From Epiperipatus broadwayi (lineage: Eukaryota > Onychophora > Udeonychophora > Euonychophora > Peripatidae): a stretch of DNA of 64,000 nt. The notes under the pieces were generated by a model. It had not been told where the DNA came from. It saw only the letters and a list, made by a program, of their open reading frames with translations, and searched no databases. The translations under genes were made by a program, and so were the position numbers. The DNA lies in contig JAQFVV010012405.1 of the NCBI GenBank assembly GCA_028023455.1, positions 684,001 to 748,000 on the forward strand, given 5' to 3'. Positions 1-11,830 of this stretch are shown here, piece by piece. The stretch's first letter is position 1, and each line of letters begins with the position of its first letter.

Positions 1-436
1 TGACATTGAATTCATTTTTGCATTCATATATAATAGTACAATTTCTTGTTAATTAGGGTTTTTATCTTTCTAGCAGATAAGTGAAATTAATCTATCATGT
101 TATTTCATTAATACAGTTAAAAATAAATGTTTGTTGCATCTATATATGGGTGTGGGTTTATTTATTCCATAAATGAAAATACATGCTTAATCACCTATTA
201 ACTAAATTTACATTATAGATGAGTTTGACTTAGTAGTGAGAGTGAACAAACCTTAGATTGTAAGCAACCCTTACAAAGTTAAAATTTTAAGTTATTAATA
301 AAAATTTTAACATTTACTCAGAGTGTATGCCTTTGGGTTAGCATTGGATTGTCTATTCAAAAAGAATGGTTATACAACTATTCTAATTTTTACTGATAAC
401 TTGTGTCACATTAAATGAGATTTATATATGGGTCCT
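1..436. other. AT-rich DNA, nothing recognised
   Basis: No coding signal, RNA gene or repeat family is recognisable before the ATT microsatellite. Confidence 0.5.
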
Positions 437-630
<194 letters not shown>

Positions 631-981
631 CAGTCTAGAATATATAATATTGAAAAAAGATTTAATAAATTAATAATGGGTGAATGTCAAATTGTTAAAA
701 CAGTATTGAAAGAAAGGAGAATATTGAAAGATATGATATTACTGAAAAAGTTGATTGATGGAAAAATTGATGTCAACAACTGTATATCAAAAATAGAATT
801 GAAAGTACCTTGTCGTTTATTAAGAGAAATGCAAACTTTCAAGATTAGTATATGTAAAAATACTTTTTTTGGTAAATCAGTTATTAATAGATTGCAAATA
901 GTATATAATCTAACTTTTAATAATATTGATATTTTTTGCGATCAATTTGTGATGAATGTTAAAAAACAACTAAATTTATAA
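631..981 (+). pseudogene. LINE ORF2 C-terminal fragment, about 115 codons
   Basis: This is the coding part of the LINE 3' end above. It is open from the AAT repeat to the stop at 979-981 and has no start codon of its own, because any upstream reading is poly-Asn from the microsatellite. No reverse transcriptase or endonuclease domain is present, so the fragment cannot act alone. The lack of internal stops over 115 codons in AT-rich DNA suggests a fairly young insertion. Confidence 0.45.
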
Positions 982-1163
982 TTATGAACATATATGTATA
1001 TATAATTTTATGTATGTAGCTTGTATTTGCTTATAGTTGGTTTTTTTTTTTTAATAATTATTATCATTATTTTTTTGTTTTGTTTTCTTTATTGTGTATT
1101 TCTGTTAAAGTGTAAATGTTGAAATGCACATAATAAATGGATATTGAATTGAATGGATATTGA

Positions 1164-1256
<93 letters not shown>
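631..1256 (+). mobile_element. 3' end of a LINE (C-terminus of ORF2, 3' UTR, TTA tail)
   Basis: After the AAT repeat an open frame runs to a stop at 979-981. It contains IELKVPCRLLR, then KSVINRLQIVYN and NIDIFC. This layout (VPxRxxR, then a conserved NR-x-YN helix, then an xIDIF end) resembles the extreme C-terminus of jockey/CR1-type LINE reverse transcriptase proteins. Roughly 180 bases of AT-rich 3' UTR follow, with an AATAAA signal near 1131. Then come two copies of ATGGATATTGAATT and a (TTA)n tail from 1164 to 1256. Short tandem repeats at the 3' end are common in these LINEs. The 5' part is missing or replaced by the AAT repeat. The family call rests on remembered motif shape only. Confidence 0.5.
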
Positions 1257-1258
<2 letters not shown>

Positions 1259-1919
1259 ACGATAAGCTTTATTTGTCTCAAAGGGTTGCAAGAGATTACA
1301 TAGCTTGGATTGCTGTGTTACATGGGCAATCTGTAATTGTAGGTTTACATATATAAAAATAGATTTATTGTTTTACACAGGATTACAGGAATTTTTACAT
1401 GCTGTGAATTAGTTACATAGTTTTACATAACTTGCATTGCGGTGGTTACATGGGGAATCCATAGATATAGGTTTACATATATAAAAGTTGATTTATTGAT
1501 TTACATGAGATTACAATTGTCATGCTGTGGATTAGTTACAAGGGTTTTTACTTGGCTTGGATTGCCATGGTTTCATCAGCAATCCATAGGTGTAGGTTAG
1601 TTTATTTATGCTGTGGATTAGTTAGAAAGGTTTTACATAGCTTAGATTGCTGTGGTTACATGGGTAGTCTGTAGTTGTAGTTTTACATATGTAAAGGTTG
1701 TTTTATTGGTTTACACAAGATCTACATTATTTATAACTTTGCTATTTGTCTGAGCATGGACCAAGTAGCTGCATAAATATCCGGGCTGGTGATCTGTTTG
1801 TCTCTAACTTGAATTTTAATTAGCTTATTCTCAAATGTGGCTGGATGCCTTCTGGGGTTATTACCCAATACAAATGCACACCTAGTGCACCAAAGTGCAT
1901 ATAAGACAAACATTGAGGC

Positions 1920-1920
<1 letters not shown>
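1257..1920 (-). mobile_element. 3' end of a second LINE on the minus strand
   Basis: Read on the minus strand, this holds a 60-codon frame (1913 to 1731) with ALWCTRCAFVLGNN. Next come about 450 bases of degenerate direct repeats. An AATAAAG signal then lies about 15 bases before an (AAT)n tail shared with the preceding LINE. The order of C-terminal coding, repeat-rich 3' UTR, polyadenylation-like signal and trinucleotide tail is what a 5'-truncated LINE looks like. The WxTRCxxxxGN motif also occurs in the LINE relic at 11150-11830, suggesting related families. The 5' truncation abuts another (ATT)n run at 1921. The two LINE tails meet tail to tail. Confidence 0.45.
1270..1720. repeat. Degenerate tandem repeats, period about 110-120 bp
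   Basis: Four diverged copies share the order: GTTTACATATATAAA, a TTTATTG-TTTACAC block, GCTGTGGATTAGTTA, then TTACATAG-CTTGGATTGC, then a GGTTACATGGG block. They lie in the putative 3' UTR of the minus-strand LINE. Direct repeats in a LINE 3' UTR are not unusual. Confidence 0.7.

Positions 1921-1965
<45 letters not shown>
1921..1965. repeat. (ATT)n microsatellite
   Basis: Fifteen uninterrupted ATT units. It marks the truncated 5' boundary of the minus-strand LINE fragment. Confidence 0.95.
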
Positions 1966-2251
1966 TTATGGTTGTATGGTATAAGGATAGCTTACAACTG
2001 TCCAAACCAACTCTTAAATGTCCACAACATTGAAACTGAACTTATGAAAAACACAGACTGAGAAGATAATTTAGACACATGATATCATTTTATATGCAAA
2101 CAGATGTATAAAGGTATACACACTTGCTTTAATACGTATCAAACCCAGATAGTATTAAAATAAATTAGAATAGTATTAAAATAAAGTAGATGCTTCTTTT
2201 TTATTGGAAAATAAAATCTTAAACAGAGAAACCTTTTATATATATATATAT

Positions 2252-4436
2252 TGTAACGATCCGGAGAATTAGCTTAACGTAATCTGCACTACAGGGCGCC
2301 ATCTAGGCATTTGAACCTAGAAAAATTTATAAAGTAGGCAGATACGTAAGTAAAAAAAAAAAAAAAAAATTTTTTTTTTTATATTTTGCATCCGGTCGTT
2401 AGCCCATGTCACTAGCTCAGTGGAATAGCAGAGATTTAATAATATAATCTAAGAGTATATATATATAAAAAAAAGAATAAAATAAGCCACTGCCAGTAAT
2501 TAGCATACAAACATTTATTTATGCACATATATATAAGATTTAAAATTATTTTAGTATTAGTTTTACATTTTAACATTTAACATTATTTTTAACTTTGATT
2601 TTTGACTTTAATTTACATTTAATTACTATTATATTATAATTTTACATTTTAATTAAGTTCGCACATACAAATTTATGAAAGCTTGTTTATAATGTTGACT
2701 ATAGATCGGTTACATAGATTTCACGGTCAAAAACATTTCAAAGTAAACGTAAACGATCAAAATACAAAATTATTGATTACTGACAATTGCAGAGGGAAAT
2801 TTATATGTAACCCAATAGTATTCACCATAAAATACTTGCATTGTCACCAATAACTTAAAAGACATCCGAATAAATACATTTAGATACTCACCATAAGGTA
2901 TCATTATTTATCGAATGTCTATATATTTTGATCAAATATGAAAACCCAAAACATACTTAACCGATAACCAATCCATGCAAGCGTCTATAAACAACTTAAA
3001 TTTAATGCATTTTTATTTAGGGTCAAGTATGAATAGACCACATAGATTTGCATTTGAAAATAAAATATTCTATCCCTATTTAACCTTAGGCTAAAATTCG
3101 CAGTCAAACTGGCATCAATTCATCTGATACATCGATGTATTCAATGTAATACGGAATACGGCAGCACCAAAAAGATTAAGAGAAGATATTGACTTTCATT
3201 AGATAGGAATATTACTTCTATCCAACAAGAAGAACAATAAAAAAAAAACTCCATAGAAAGGAACTGCGCTCTGCGTCTTATAATTCCTTCCATAGGCAAA
3301 ACGGGAGAGTGCGGCGTATATATAAACGATTCTGCCAGTAGCGAATCTCCGACTACATCTACTAACTACATCAATATATCCAATCCATTGACCCAATTTA
3401 ACAACGAAACAAATAACCTAAGATTACCCTCCCCTAATATAACTTTACAAATCTATACAGCCATTCACGCCCAACTTAAGTTTAACATTTATATAATTTA
3501 ACTTAACGGAAAACAGAAATCATAATAAAACTTAAAGAACAAAATTAAATAAATGGAAATGATTTTAAATAAATAAATAAAAAATACATCAAATAACATT
3601 ATTAATAAATTAAGTTGGTCAGATAGGATAATATTGCAATCATTTAAATATGGAAAATTTTAATTTAATGTTCATTATTTATAAAGTTCTTACGGTTTAA
3701 AACAGTTCATCTTTATCCATTGCTTGCCATGAACGTGAATTCCCACGCCGTCCTCAAAAGATTGGTATCCATTTAGCCGTTGTTTTATTTATTCATTCGG
3801 AGGTTTTTTAGTTCAATTGGTCCTCAATGTAGGAAACGATAGTTCATTTCTCTTTTCTTTAACAGCTGAAAGAATTGACCGTGCGTCTGTCAATTCCTTC
3901 ACCTCCAACTCCGTACTAAGTCACATCGTAATAATCAATTCCAGTCACTTCCAAATTTTTCTTTTATACGTATTCGAAGGATTGACTTGGCATTATGTCA
4001 TCGATGTGATGATCCTTTCGCTGAGGTCCGATTTCCCGATGGATTTCTTTCATTGGCTATTTGTTTCTATTGTTTTCCTATCTGACCGATGTTTTTACAT
4101 TTAGATGCCCAAGGCTGGTTTACATTTGACTAATTAAATTTATCATTTCCATTTCTGATTAATTAACCTGTTTTCCAAATCAAAGATATATTTAAAGATA
4201 TAATTTTATCTCCAAATCTCTTTAAAATTTAGTTTTAAAATACTTTTTCTTTAATAAAGTTTTATTTTAATAATTTTTCATTATCTGTGCGATTTAATAT
4301 ATACGAGTTTAAGATGATATTTAATTTCAATTTTTAATTCTTAAAGAAAATTTTTAAATGCGAACTTTTTAATTTACTTTCATGTTTAATAAATATAAAA
4401 AAAAAAACAATGTAACGAACGTCTGTGCTCGTTACA
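2252..4436 (-). repeat. Long terminal repeat, copy 1 (3' LTR in sense)
   Basis: This is 2185 bp, starting TGTAACGATCC and ending GTGCTCGTTACA, with 8-bp terminal inverted repeats TGTAACGA/TCGTTACA. It is nearly identical to 5210-7388. The differences are single bases and homopolymer lengths, plus a short changed block near 2262-2275 (GAATTAGCTTA versus GTAGGTAGACTTA). Near the right end, TGTAACGA and TCGTTACA recur 10 nt apart (4411-4436) as a perfect 8-bp hairpin. A 95-codon frame shared by both copies starts at TTG and is not treated as a gene. Confidence 0.7.
3961..3968 (-). promoter_or_regulatory. TATA-like box in LTR copy 1
   Basis: TATAAAAG on the minus strand lies 468 bp from the sense start of the repeat. 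The same box sits 467 bp in at copy 2, and a TATAAAA lies 462 bp in at the diverged solo copy. Conservation of sequence and spacing is the main reason for orienting the element on minus. Confidence 0.4.
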
Positions 4437-4584
4437 TATCAGTAAAGTTGCTTAAAAAAAAAATGATCAAAAAAAAAACAATTTTTACTTAGGGTTAGTA
4501 TGAACGTCTGTGCTCGTTACATATCAGTAAAGTTGCTTAAAAAAAAATGATCAAAAAAAAAAAAAAATTTTACTTAGGGTTAGT
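4411..4584. repeat. Tandem duplication of about 85 bp at the LTR/core junction
   Basis: The block GAACGTCTGTGCTCGTTACA followed by TATCAGTAAAGTTGCTT, an A-run, ATGATC, another A-run and TTTACTTAGGGTTAGTA occurs twice in a row (about 4417-4500 and 4502-4584). It copies the last bases of the LTR together with adjacent core sequence. Confidence 0.85.
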
Positions 4585-5209
4585 ATAAAGACTATATATA
4601 AAAAACATGTTTACTATCGCTTTCCTAAGGACCATTTACGTTTACACCCCTCCCCACAAGAGTTCTATTTTATTTTATACATTTTATTTTTACACATGGC
4701 ATGACAAGCAAGTTATTTTATAAATTATTTATTTAAGAAGGTTGCATTGAAGTAAATATATTTTGAAAGATAATGGATTTATACGTGTATATTTGCAGCA
4801 CAATTATAAATACCACCAACTTATTTATGACTGATTAAAATGCTTAAATAGGATTACACTGAAGTAAATTCCCAATGGTACTCATCATAAGGTACCACAT
4901 TTCGATCATAAACTTACGTGGCTGTGCGCGCCTATACACGTTAAAGCATAATATATATCAACAACAAAAAAAAAAACATATTTATTGCAACCTTTTGACT
5001 TTTTTTTTTTTTTTTTTAACAAAAATTAGTTTTAAAATTTTTTTTACACTTTCTTGTGTTTAATATATATGCGCAATTTCTTCTGGCAGTGCTTTTATAA
5101 GATTTAAAGTATACGACTATATGTAAACAGATACAAATATTTCATTTTGACAAAATTTGCTCAGGGTATTTGTGGTTTATTAAAGATCGGCCTGAGTTGG
5201 TTTGCCATT
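4437..5209 (-). other. Non-coding core between the two LTRs
   Basis: This is 773 bp of AT-rich sequence with several A and T homopolymers. It encodes no gag, protease, reverse transcriptase or integrase motif. It is too short to be autonomous, so any movement would need proteins from a related full element. A candidate primer binding site lies at the right edge. Confidence 0.6.
5190..5207 (-). other. Candidate primer binding site
   Basis: The minus strand reads TGGCAAACCAACTCAGGC, beginning 2 nt past the end of the sense 5' LTR. A leading TGG would pair with a tRNA CCA end. I could not match the rest to a specific tRNA, so this is tentative. Confidence 0.25.
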
Positions 5210-7388
5210 TGTAACGATCCGGAGTAGGTAGACTTACGTAATCTGCACTACAGGGCGCCATCTAGGCATTTGAACCTAGAAAAATTTATAAAGTAGGCAG
5301 ATACGTAAGTAAAAAAAAAATTTTTTTTTTTTTTATATTTTGCATCCGGTCGTTAGCCCATGTCACTAGCTCAGTGGAATAGCAGAGATTTAATAATATA
5401 ATCTAAGAGTATATATATAAAAAAAAGAATAAAATAAGCCACTGCCAGTAATTAGCATACAAACATTTATTTATGCACATATATATAAGATTTAAAATTA
5501 TTTTAGTATTAGTTTTACATTTTAACATTTAACATTATTTTTAATTTTGATTTTTGACTTTAATTTACATTTAATTACTATTATATTATAATTTTACATT
5601 TTAATTAAGTTCGCACATACAAATTTATGAAAGCTTGTTTATAATGTTGACTATAGATCGGTTACATAGATTTCACGGTCAAAAACATTTCAAAGTAAAC
5701 ATAAACGATCAAAATACAAAATTATTGATTACTGACAATTGCAGAGGGAAATTTATATGTAACCCAATAGTATTCACCATAAGATACTTGCATTGTCACC
5801 AATAACTTAAAAGACATCCGAATAAATACATTTAGATACTCACTGTAAGGTATCATTATTTATCGAATGTCTATATATTTTGATCAAATATGAAAACCCA
5901 AAACATACTTAACCGATAACCAATCCATGCAAGCGTCTATAAACAACTTAAATTTAATGCATTTTTATTTAGGGTCAAATATGAATAGACCACATAGATT
6001 TGCATTTGAAAATAAAATATTCTATCCCTATTTAACCTTAGGCTAAAATTCGCAGTCAAACTGGCATCAATTCATCTGATACATCGATGTATTCAATGTA
6101 ATACGGAATACGGCAGCACCAAAAAGATTAAGAGAAGATATTGACTTTCATTAGATAGGAATATTACTTCTATCCAACGAGAAGAACAATAAAAAAAAAA
6201 ACTCCATAGAAAGGAACTGCGCTCTGTTTCTTATAATTCCTTCCATAGGCAAAACGGGAGAGTGCGGCGTATATATAAACGATTCTGCCAGTAGCAAATC
6301 TCCGACTACATCTACTAACTACATCAATATATCCAATCCATTGACCCAATTTAACAACGAAACAAATAACCTAAGATTACCCTCCCCTAATATAACTTTA
6401 CAAATCTATACAGCCATTCACGCCCAACTTAAGTTTAACATTTATATAATTTAACTTAACGGAAAACAGAAATCATAATAAAACTTAAAGAACAAAATTA
6501 AATAAATGGAAATGATTTTAAATAAATAAATAAAAAATACATCAAATAACATTATTAATAAATTAAGTTGGTCAGATAGGATAATATTGCAATCATTTAA
6601 ATATGGAAAATTTTAATTTAATGTTCATTATTTATAAAGTTCTTACGGTTTAAAACAGTTCATCTTTATCCGTTGCTTGCCATGAACGTGAATTCCCACG
6701 CCGTCCTCAAAAGATTGGTATCCATTTAGCCGTTGTTTTATTTATTCATTCGGAGGTTTTTTAGTTCAATTGGTCCTCAATGTAGGAAACGATAGTTCAT
6801 TTCTCTTTTCTTTAACAGCTGAAAGAATTGACCGTGCGTCTGTCAATTCCTTCACCTCCAACTCCGTACTAAGTCACATCGTAATAATCAATTCCAGTCA
6901 CTTCCAAATTTTCCTTTTATACGTATTCGAAGGATTGACTTGGCATTATGTCATCGGTGTGATGATCCTTTCGCTGAGGTCCGATTTCCCGATGGATTTC
7001 TTTCATTGGCTATTTGTTTCTATTGTTTTCCTATCTGACCGATGTTTTTACATTTAGATGCCCAAGGCTGGTTTACATTTGACTAATTAAATTTATCATT
7101 TCCATTTCTGATTAATTAACCTGTTTTCCAAATCAAAGATATATTTAAAGATATAATTTTATCTCCAAATCTCTTTAAAATTTAGTTTTAAAATACTTTT
7201 TCTTTAATAAAGTTTTATTTTAATAATTTTTCATTATCTGTGCGATTTAATATATACGAGTTTAAGATGATATTTAATTTCAATTTTTAATTCTTAAAGA
7301 AAATTTTTAAATGCGAACTTTTTAATTTACTTTCATGTTTAATAAATATAAAAAAAAAACAATGTAACGAACGTCTGTGCTCATTACA
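5210..7388 (-). repeat. Long terminal repeat, copy 2 (5' LTR in sense)
   Basis: This is 2179 bp, nearly identical to copy 1. It starts TGTAACGATCC, ends GCTCATTACA and is followed directly by an (AT)n run. The terminal hairpin at 7363-7388 has one mismatch (CATTACA for CGTTACA). If these are LTRs of one element, the small divergence means recent insertion. Confidence 0.7.
6914..6921 (-). promoter_or_regulatory. TATA-like box in LTR copy 2
   Basis: TATAAAAG on minus, 467 bp from the sense start of the repeat. In the LTR reading this is the copy that would drive transcription of the core. Confidence 0.4.
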
Positions 7389-10300
7389 ATATATATATAT
7401 ATATATATAGACTAACAATGACTTGTTTGTTAATGTGTAAACATGATGATGTGAGACAGTATCTCAGTAAATATGGTGTGATCTGAGATTAAGTCAATAT
7501 CTAAGCAACCAAGTGTTAGAAAATGAGAGTGGAATTTTACCATAGAATTTTACCACATAATTTTGCTATGTTATTTAATCACATAATTTTGTTACACAAT
7601 TTCCCTAACAACCATTAATTCATGCAACAATAGACAGACATATATATATATATAACAATGGAAAAAGAAATCAAAAATGTGAGTATCCTAAACAACGGAA
7701 ACAAGGTGCAGTATAAAAGAACAAACTCATTTCATTTTCATTTTCTTTCATTATTGCCAAATGATATGATAATGGCAAGCAGTAAACATCTAATGATAGA
7801 ACATTAGAACAAAGGACAAAATGGATGATGTATTCACAAATACTATCTCTTTTTTGTAAAATTTTGAAGCATTAGAAGTTGAAGCAAATCATGATTAATA
7901 TTTAACATGACAAAGATTAACAAACTTTAGCAATCCAATAAAAGGACTGAAATAATTTTGCATTGACAAACAGAGACAAAAGACTGTGCTCAATTGAACA
8001 GAAATAAAAATGAAAGTTTTATGACCAGTACATACTCAGAAACAATGAAGTAGAATTTTCTTTCACATAAACTTGCTAAATACCAGATAATAAATTGAGT
8101 AAAATTTCATTCTACTTTATGAATTATTAAACAATGTACACTGGCTAGATAAACATGCCAGAGGGCTACGTTAATTGCAATAAAGTGTAATGATATAAAT
8201 CACTCATACAAATGTCTAGAATAACCCCTAACACCTTATCCAAAGTGTTTGGGTGTATCCAGGAAGAGAGGGATGTTCAAAATGGAAACACTGCCATTCA
8301 AGCACATTACTGGAGAGTCTGGTTGAACAATGGAGAATTTGCCAGAACATACAGTATCCATGAGGCACATTAATAGTGAAATTACAGACTTTAATTGGGA
8401 CGATTTAAACAAGATCAAAATTATTATGTGTTATATATATATGTTTATAAAGTTCTACTTGTATTAGTCTCACACTTGGAAGCTCAGCATGTTTGCAGTC
8501 AGAAGAGTCCATTGCAATAAGAAGTAACATGGCACAGGGGAGAGAAGAGTTATTAAATTAGAAAAAAAATTTTCTTTGTTTTTGTAAATAAAATTTAGGT
8601 TAAACCCCTGTATAGTGATTTGACTTTTAGTCATCATCATCACTTAATATGGGATGAGGTAAGAATTTTGGTACTGTTCCATATTAATTTACACACACTA
8701 GTACAGGACAGAGTTTATATTGTTTGTTTATTTGCTCTATGTTTAACTAACAATTGTTACATTCAGTTTATTCAGTATGAATGACTAACATTCTCGTGTG
8801 AAGGTCTTTTTCTGTCTACTTTAGGAAACATGTACATAGGAGTGGGGTCCCAAAGACAATCTCTCCAGCAGAAATTGGATCACATAGCAGTTGGACATAT
8901 CAGCCTTATAATTGAATAAGATTAAATTTTTAATGATCAACCATGAATTCAATACAGTACTTATTTAAACAATAATAATTCAGATAAAACATGCAAAAAT
9001 TTGATTGTGATTAACACATAAAATTTATATCTAGTCAATTAATAACTCTAGAATTCAGTACAAAATAATAATAATATAACCATACTCACCTACTAATTCT
9101 GAAATTTAATTTCTAGATTACAAAATAGTTATTTCAAATAAATTTTAAGATATAAACAGTTTATGTGTTCTCACTCAAATGTTATTAAACAATAAATTTA
9201 TTTGCACAGCAGGACAATAATCAAACAAGTTTATTTGATTTAATTTAAATTTATTAATAAATAGATATCAATTATATGATTAAAATATATATATATAATG
9301 AATAAATCATAAACACTCGATAAATACACATGCAATCTAATTGAACATATATTAAATTATCGATTGACATTAATTTGATCTTTATATATGTGATTGCTTA
9401 TTAATTTCCAATTATTTAATAACAAAACATTAAATATATATGACTATGTATCACAAAGGTGTTGCAAGACTTTTCTTCTTTCCAAAATACAAGAGAGTAT
9501 AAAATATACTTTCTTTTTATATTTCTTATAAAAATATAATTAATCAAATGTATATAAATGACTCTAGTTATTTATTAATATAAATTATAGAGAGCAAAAT
9601 AAAATAAATATTTATTGCCATGTAATCTTTTAAGCTCATGATATGTGTTATATTGGAAGTTAATTTATAAATACTAAAAAAAAAGTATATATATTACTTT
9701 AATTATAATAATAATTACTATACATAAGATCTAAGTTTAAACTTAGGAAAAACATATTTCTCTCATATTTTAGTGTGTGAATAGATCACTAATTAACTTA
9801 AAATTATTTATATCTATTGATAAACATTATAAATTTTAGATGCATAGAGAAATATGTATATATTATCAATAATAATGGCAAACAGAAACTAATGACTTGT
9901 ATGAATCTTTAAACACTGTATTTACAGAATGGCATCACAGTTCAAATGTCTATATTTCAAACTAAAAACCCAATAGTATGTCTTCATTCCAGAGAAGATA
10001 AAATGTATTTGCGAGAAGTTTTAAATCCAAAGTACATTTTATCCATTCCAATATTTTATATATATTCAAATTATTCTTTCAAACAATAATTATTTGTTTT
10101 ATATGATGTTACACACATAAGTACTATTTTATAGTTATGATTACATGAAGAGAGATCCTTTCATAAGCAAATATTATATAAGAATAATATGAATGATTAT
10201 ATGCTATTCATATCTTAGAAAAATTTGATTAATCGATTTAATAAAATCACACAAGCAAGTAAATATGACTATTGCACCCCTTCTGCTGTTTGTATTCTGT

Positions 10301-11149
10301 CTTTAAAGTATATTTAACATCCATTTTAAAGGATAAAATATTCTGATGGTTTACATAATAAAGGAATTTTAATGAATTTTCTTTATATAATAAATTTTCA
10401 TTTTCCTATAAATTTTATCAATGAGCTACCCTGGTCCATAGGCAGACAATGTTAATTCTTACCCCCCTCCCATTGTTTTAAGTTATTTATATACTTTTAA
10501 GGTGAATAAAAAATACCATATAAAGAAAGTTATATGTGCTTCCATTTAAAATAAAAAACAAGAGAGAAAAGTATGAGTTCAAATGTTTTAGTCCTATTTA
10601 TAATATTTTCTTATTGATGTCAGAATAACCATAGTAATCATTTATATTTACTCATTAAGCTACATCTACTAGCATTCTGCTAATAAAAATTGTATTATTT
10701 AACTAATAAAAATAAATATTTTAGAAATATTACATACAATAAATTTCATGTTTTATAATACCAATACTATTTTTTATTTCAACAAAAAATAAACAATTTT
10801 CACCATATTTTCAATATGTTACATGGATAATATATTTATATCTCCTAATATAATATTAAACAAAGAGAAAGCGCAAACATATTTGAAATATTAAATATTT
10901 ATTTGTATTCCTTATAATTTACTATCATGAATGCAGTAATAAAATAAAATATATAACAACAAAAAAAATTTCATCTAAGCCTTATACTTTATTATTCACA
11001 TATTAATTTTTCTTTTAAAAATGAATAAAGTCAAGGCTCTCTTTACATTCAATCCCAGCCATCTATACCCAAAGGACCTATAATCTAATTGATAATTGGA
11101 CACTATTATATGGGTATCATGAGATCATGCAAATCATCTTGCCCACTGA
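7389..11149. other. AT-rich DNA without a recognisable gene
   Basis: It begins with an (AT)n run (7389-7410). Open frames are at most about 60 codons, and none resembles a known family. A (CAT)4 stretch near 8632-8643 could be the tail of a lost RTE LINE, but no RTE sequence is next to it. Nothing else is recognised. Confidence 0.5.
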
Positions 11150-11830
11150 CTGGCCACCACCAAAGGAGGATTGGATAATGAAGTTAAATAAATAGCTAAA
11201 GAAATTTGCTATACCAGAACAACTACCGTTTGTAAATAATATCAGACTATGGGAAGCATATCACGTAATAAATCCAGAGTTACAATGTTTGCCAAGTAAA
11301 CTAAATCTAACTAACAATAAGCTCTTATCAAGAACTAAATTCTGGACGTTGGAGCCGAAATTAATTGATTTTGTGATCAAATTAAATCATGACGCTTTGC
11401 CTACGAATTGGTTTCTTGTATATAAAAGAGGTTTCAAAAAATTTTTACCCTATATACCAATTGTGTCGGCGAGAAGATGAGACAATTTAACACCTAATTG
11501 GAGCATGTACGGGATTTGACAAAGCCAGGAAATTCATCCATGACCGCTCCCAAATGTGAGTAAATTGCATCACCTCAATACGAGACTGTATAAATTACAA
11601 AATTTTTGGATTGATCAGAATTGCAATCTTCATCGTATTCTCATTATGGAAAACCAGATGTAAGATAGTTATTGGAAATCAGAATCAAAAGTAGTTCAAT
11701 TGTTTTGTAACAGCGTGGAGAGAATCAAGAAAAGGGATGAAGGCTATTCATCAAAAAAGTAATCAAAGACCCATGGTCATACTTGAACACTGCACTCTTG
11801 GACTAATATACTCTAATCTTCATTGATTGT
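11150..11830 (+). pseudogene. LINE ORF2 C-terminal relic with zinc-knuckle-like (zf-RVT) region
   Basis: Translations in two plus-strand frames give consecutive pieces of a LINE C-terminus. An early part contains NNIRLWEAYHVI. A central part has LLSRTKFWTLEPKLIDFVIK and HDALPTNWFLVYKRGF. After a frameshift near 11440-11465 comes a region reading YQLCRREDETI-stop-HLIGACTGFDKARKF, which resembles the Cys-Cys-His-Cys zf-RVT segment downstream of LINE reverse transcriptases. The first Cys seems changed to Tyr and a Gln codon is now TAA. A final block reads SLWKTRCKIVIGN. Several stops and at least one frameshift make it inactive. The WKTRC motif parallels the minus-strand LINE at 1257-1920. The upstream polymerase domain is absent. 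Confidence 0.6.

Larger units (their letters stand above)
2252..7388 (-). mobile_element. Non-autonomous LTR-type element, 5.1 kb
   Basis: Two direct repeats of about 2.18 kb flank a 773-bp core with no coding capacity. Each repeat starts TGTAACGA and ends in TTACA, so it has the TG...CA ends of an LTR. The whole unit sits in one TA-repeat site: (TA)n stands immediately left of 2252 and (AT)n immediately right of 7388, while the inner junctions have no TA run. This supports insertion as a single unit. A TATA-like box is found on the minus strand of both repeats, which is why I read the sense strand as minus. On that strand TGGCAAACCAACTCAGGC (plus 5190-5207) begins 2 nt after the 5' repeat, where a primer binding site would be. 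I see no polypurine tract. Alternatives are a tandem duplication or two insertions of one terminal-inverted-repeat element. Confidence 0.55.

Noticed and set aside
3817-7057. 95-codon frame present in both 2.18 kb repeats (3817-4104 and 6770-7057)
   Set aside because: It starts at TTG, lies antisense to the TATA box, is not conserved in the diverged third copy, and matches no family. Its conservation is explained by the recent repeat.
2252-7388. Helitron interpretation of the hairpin-ended element
   Set aside because: No TC start, no CTRR end, and insertion is not between A and T with a 3' hairpin near CTRR. TG...CA ends and direct repeats fit an LTR better.
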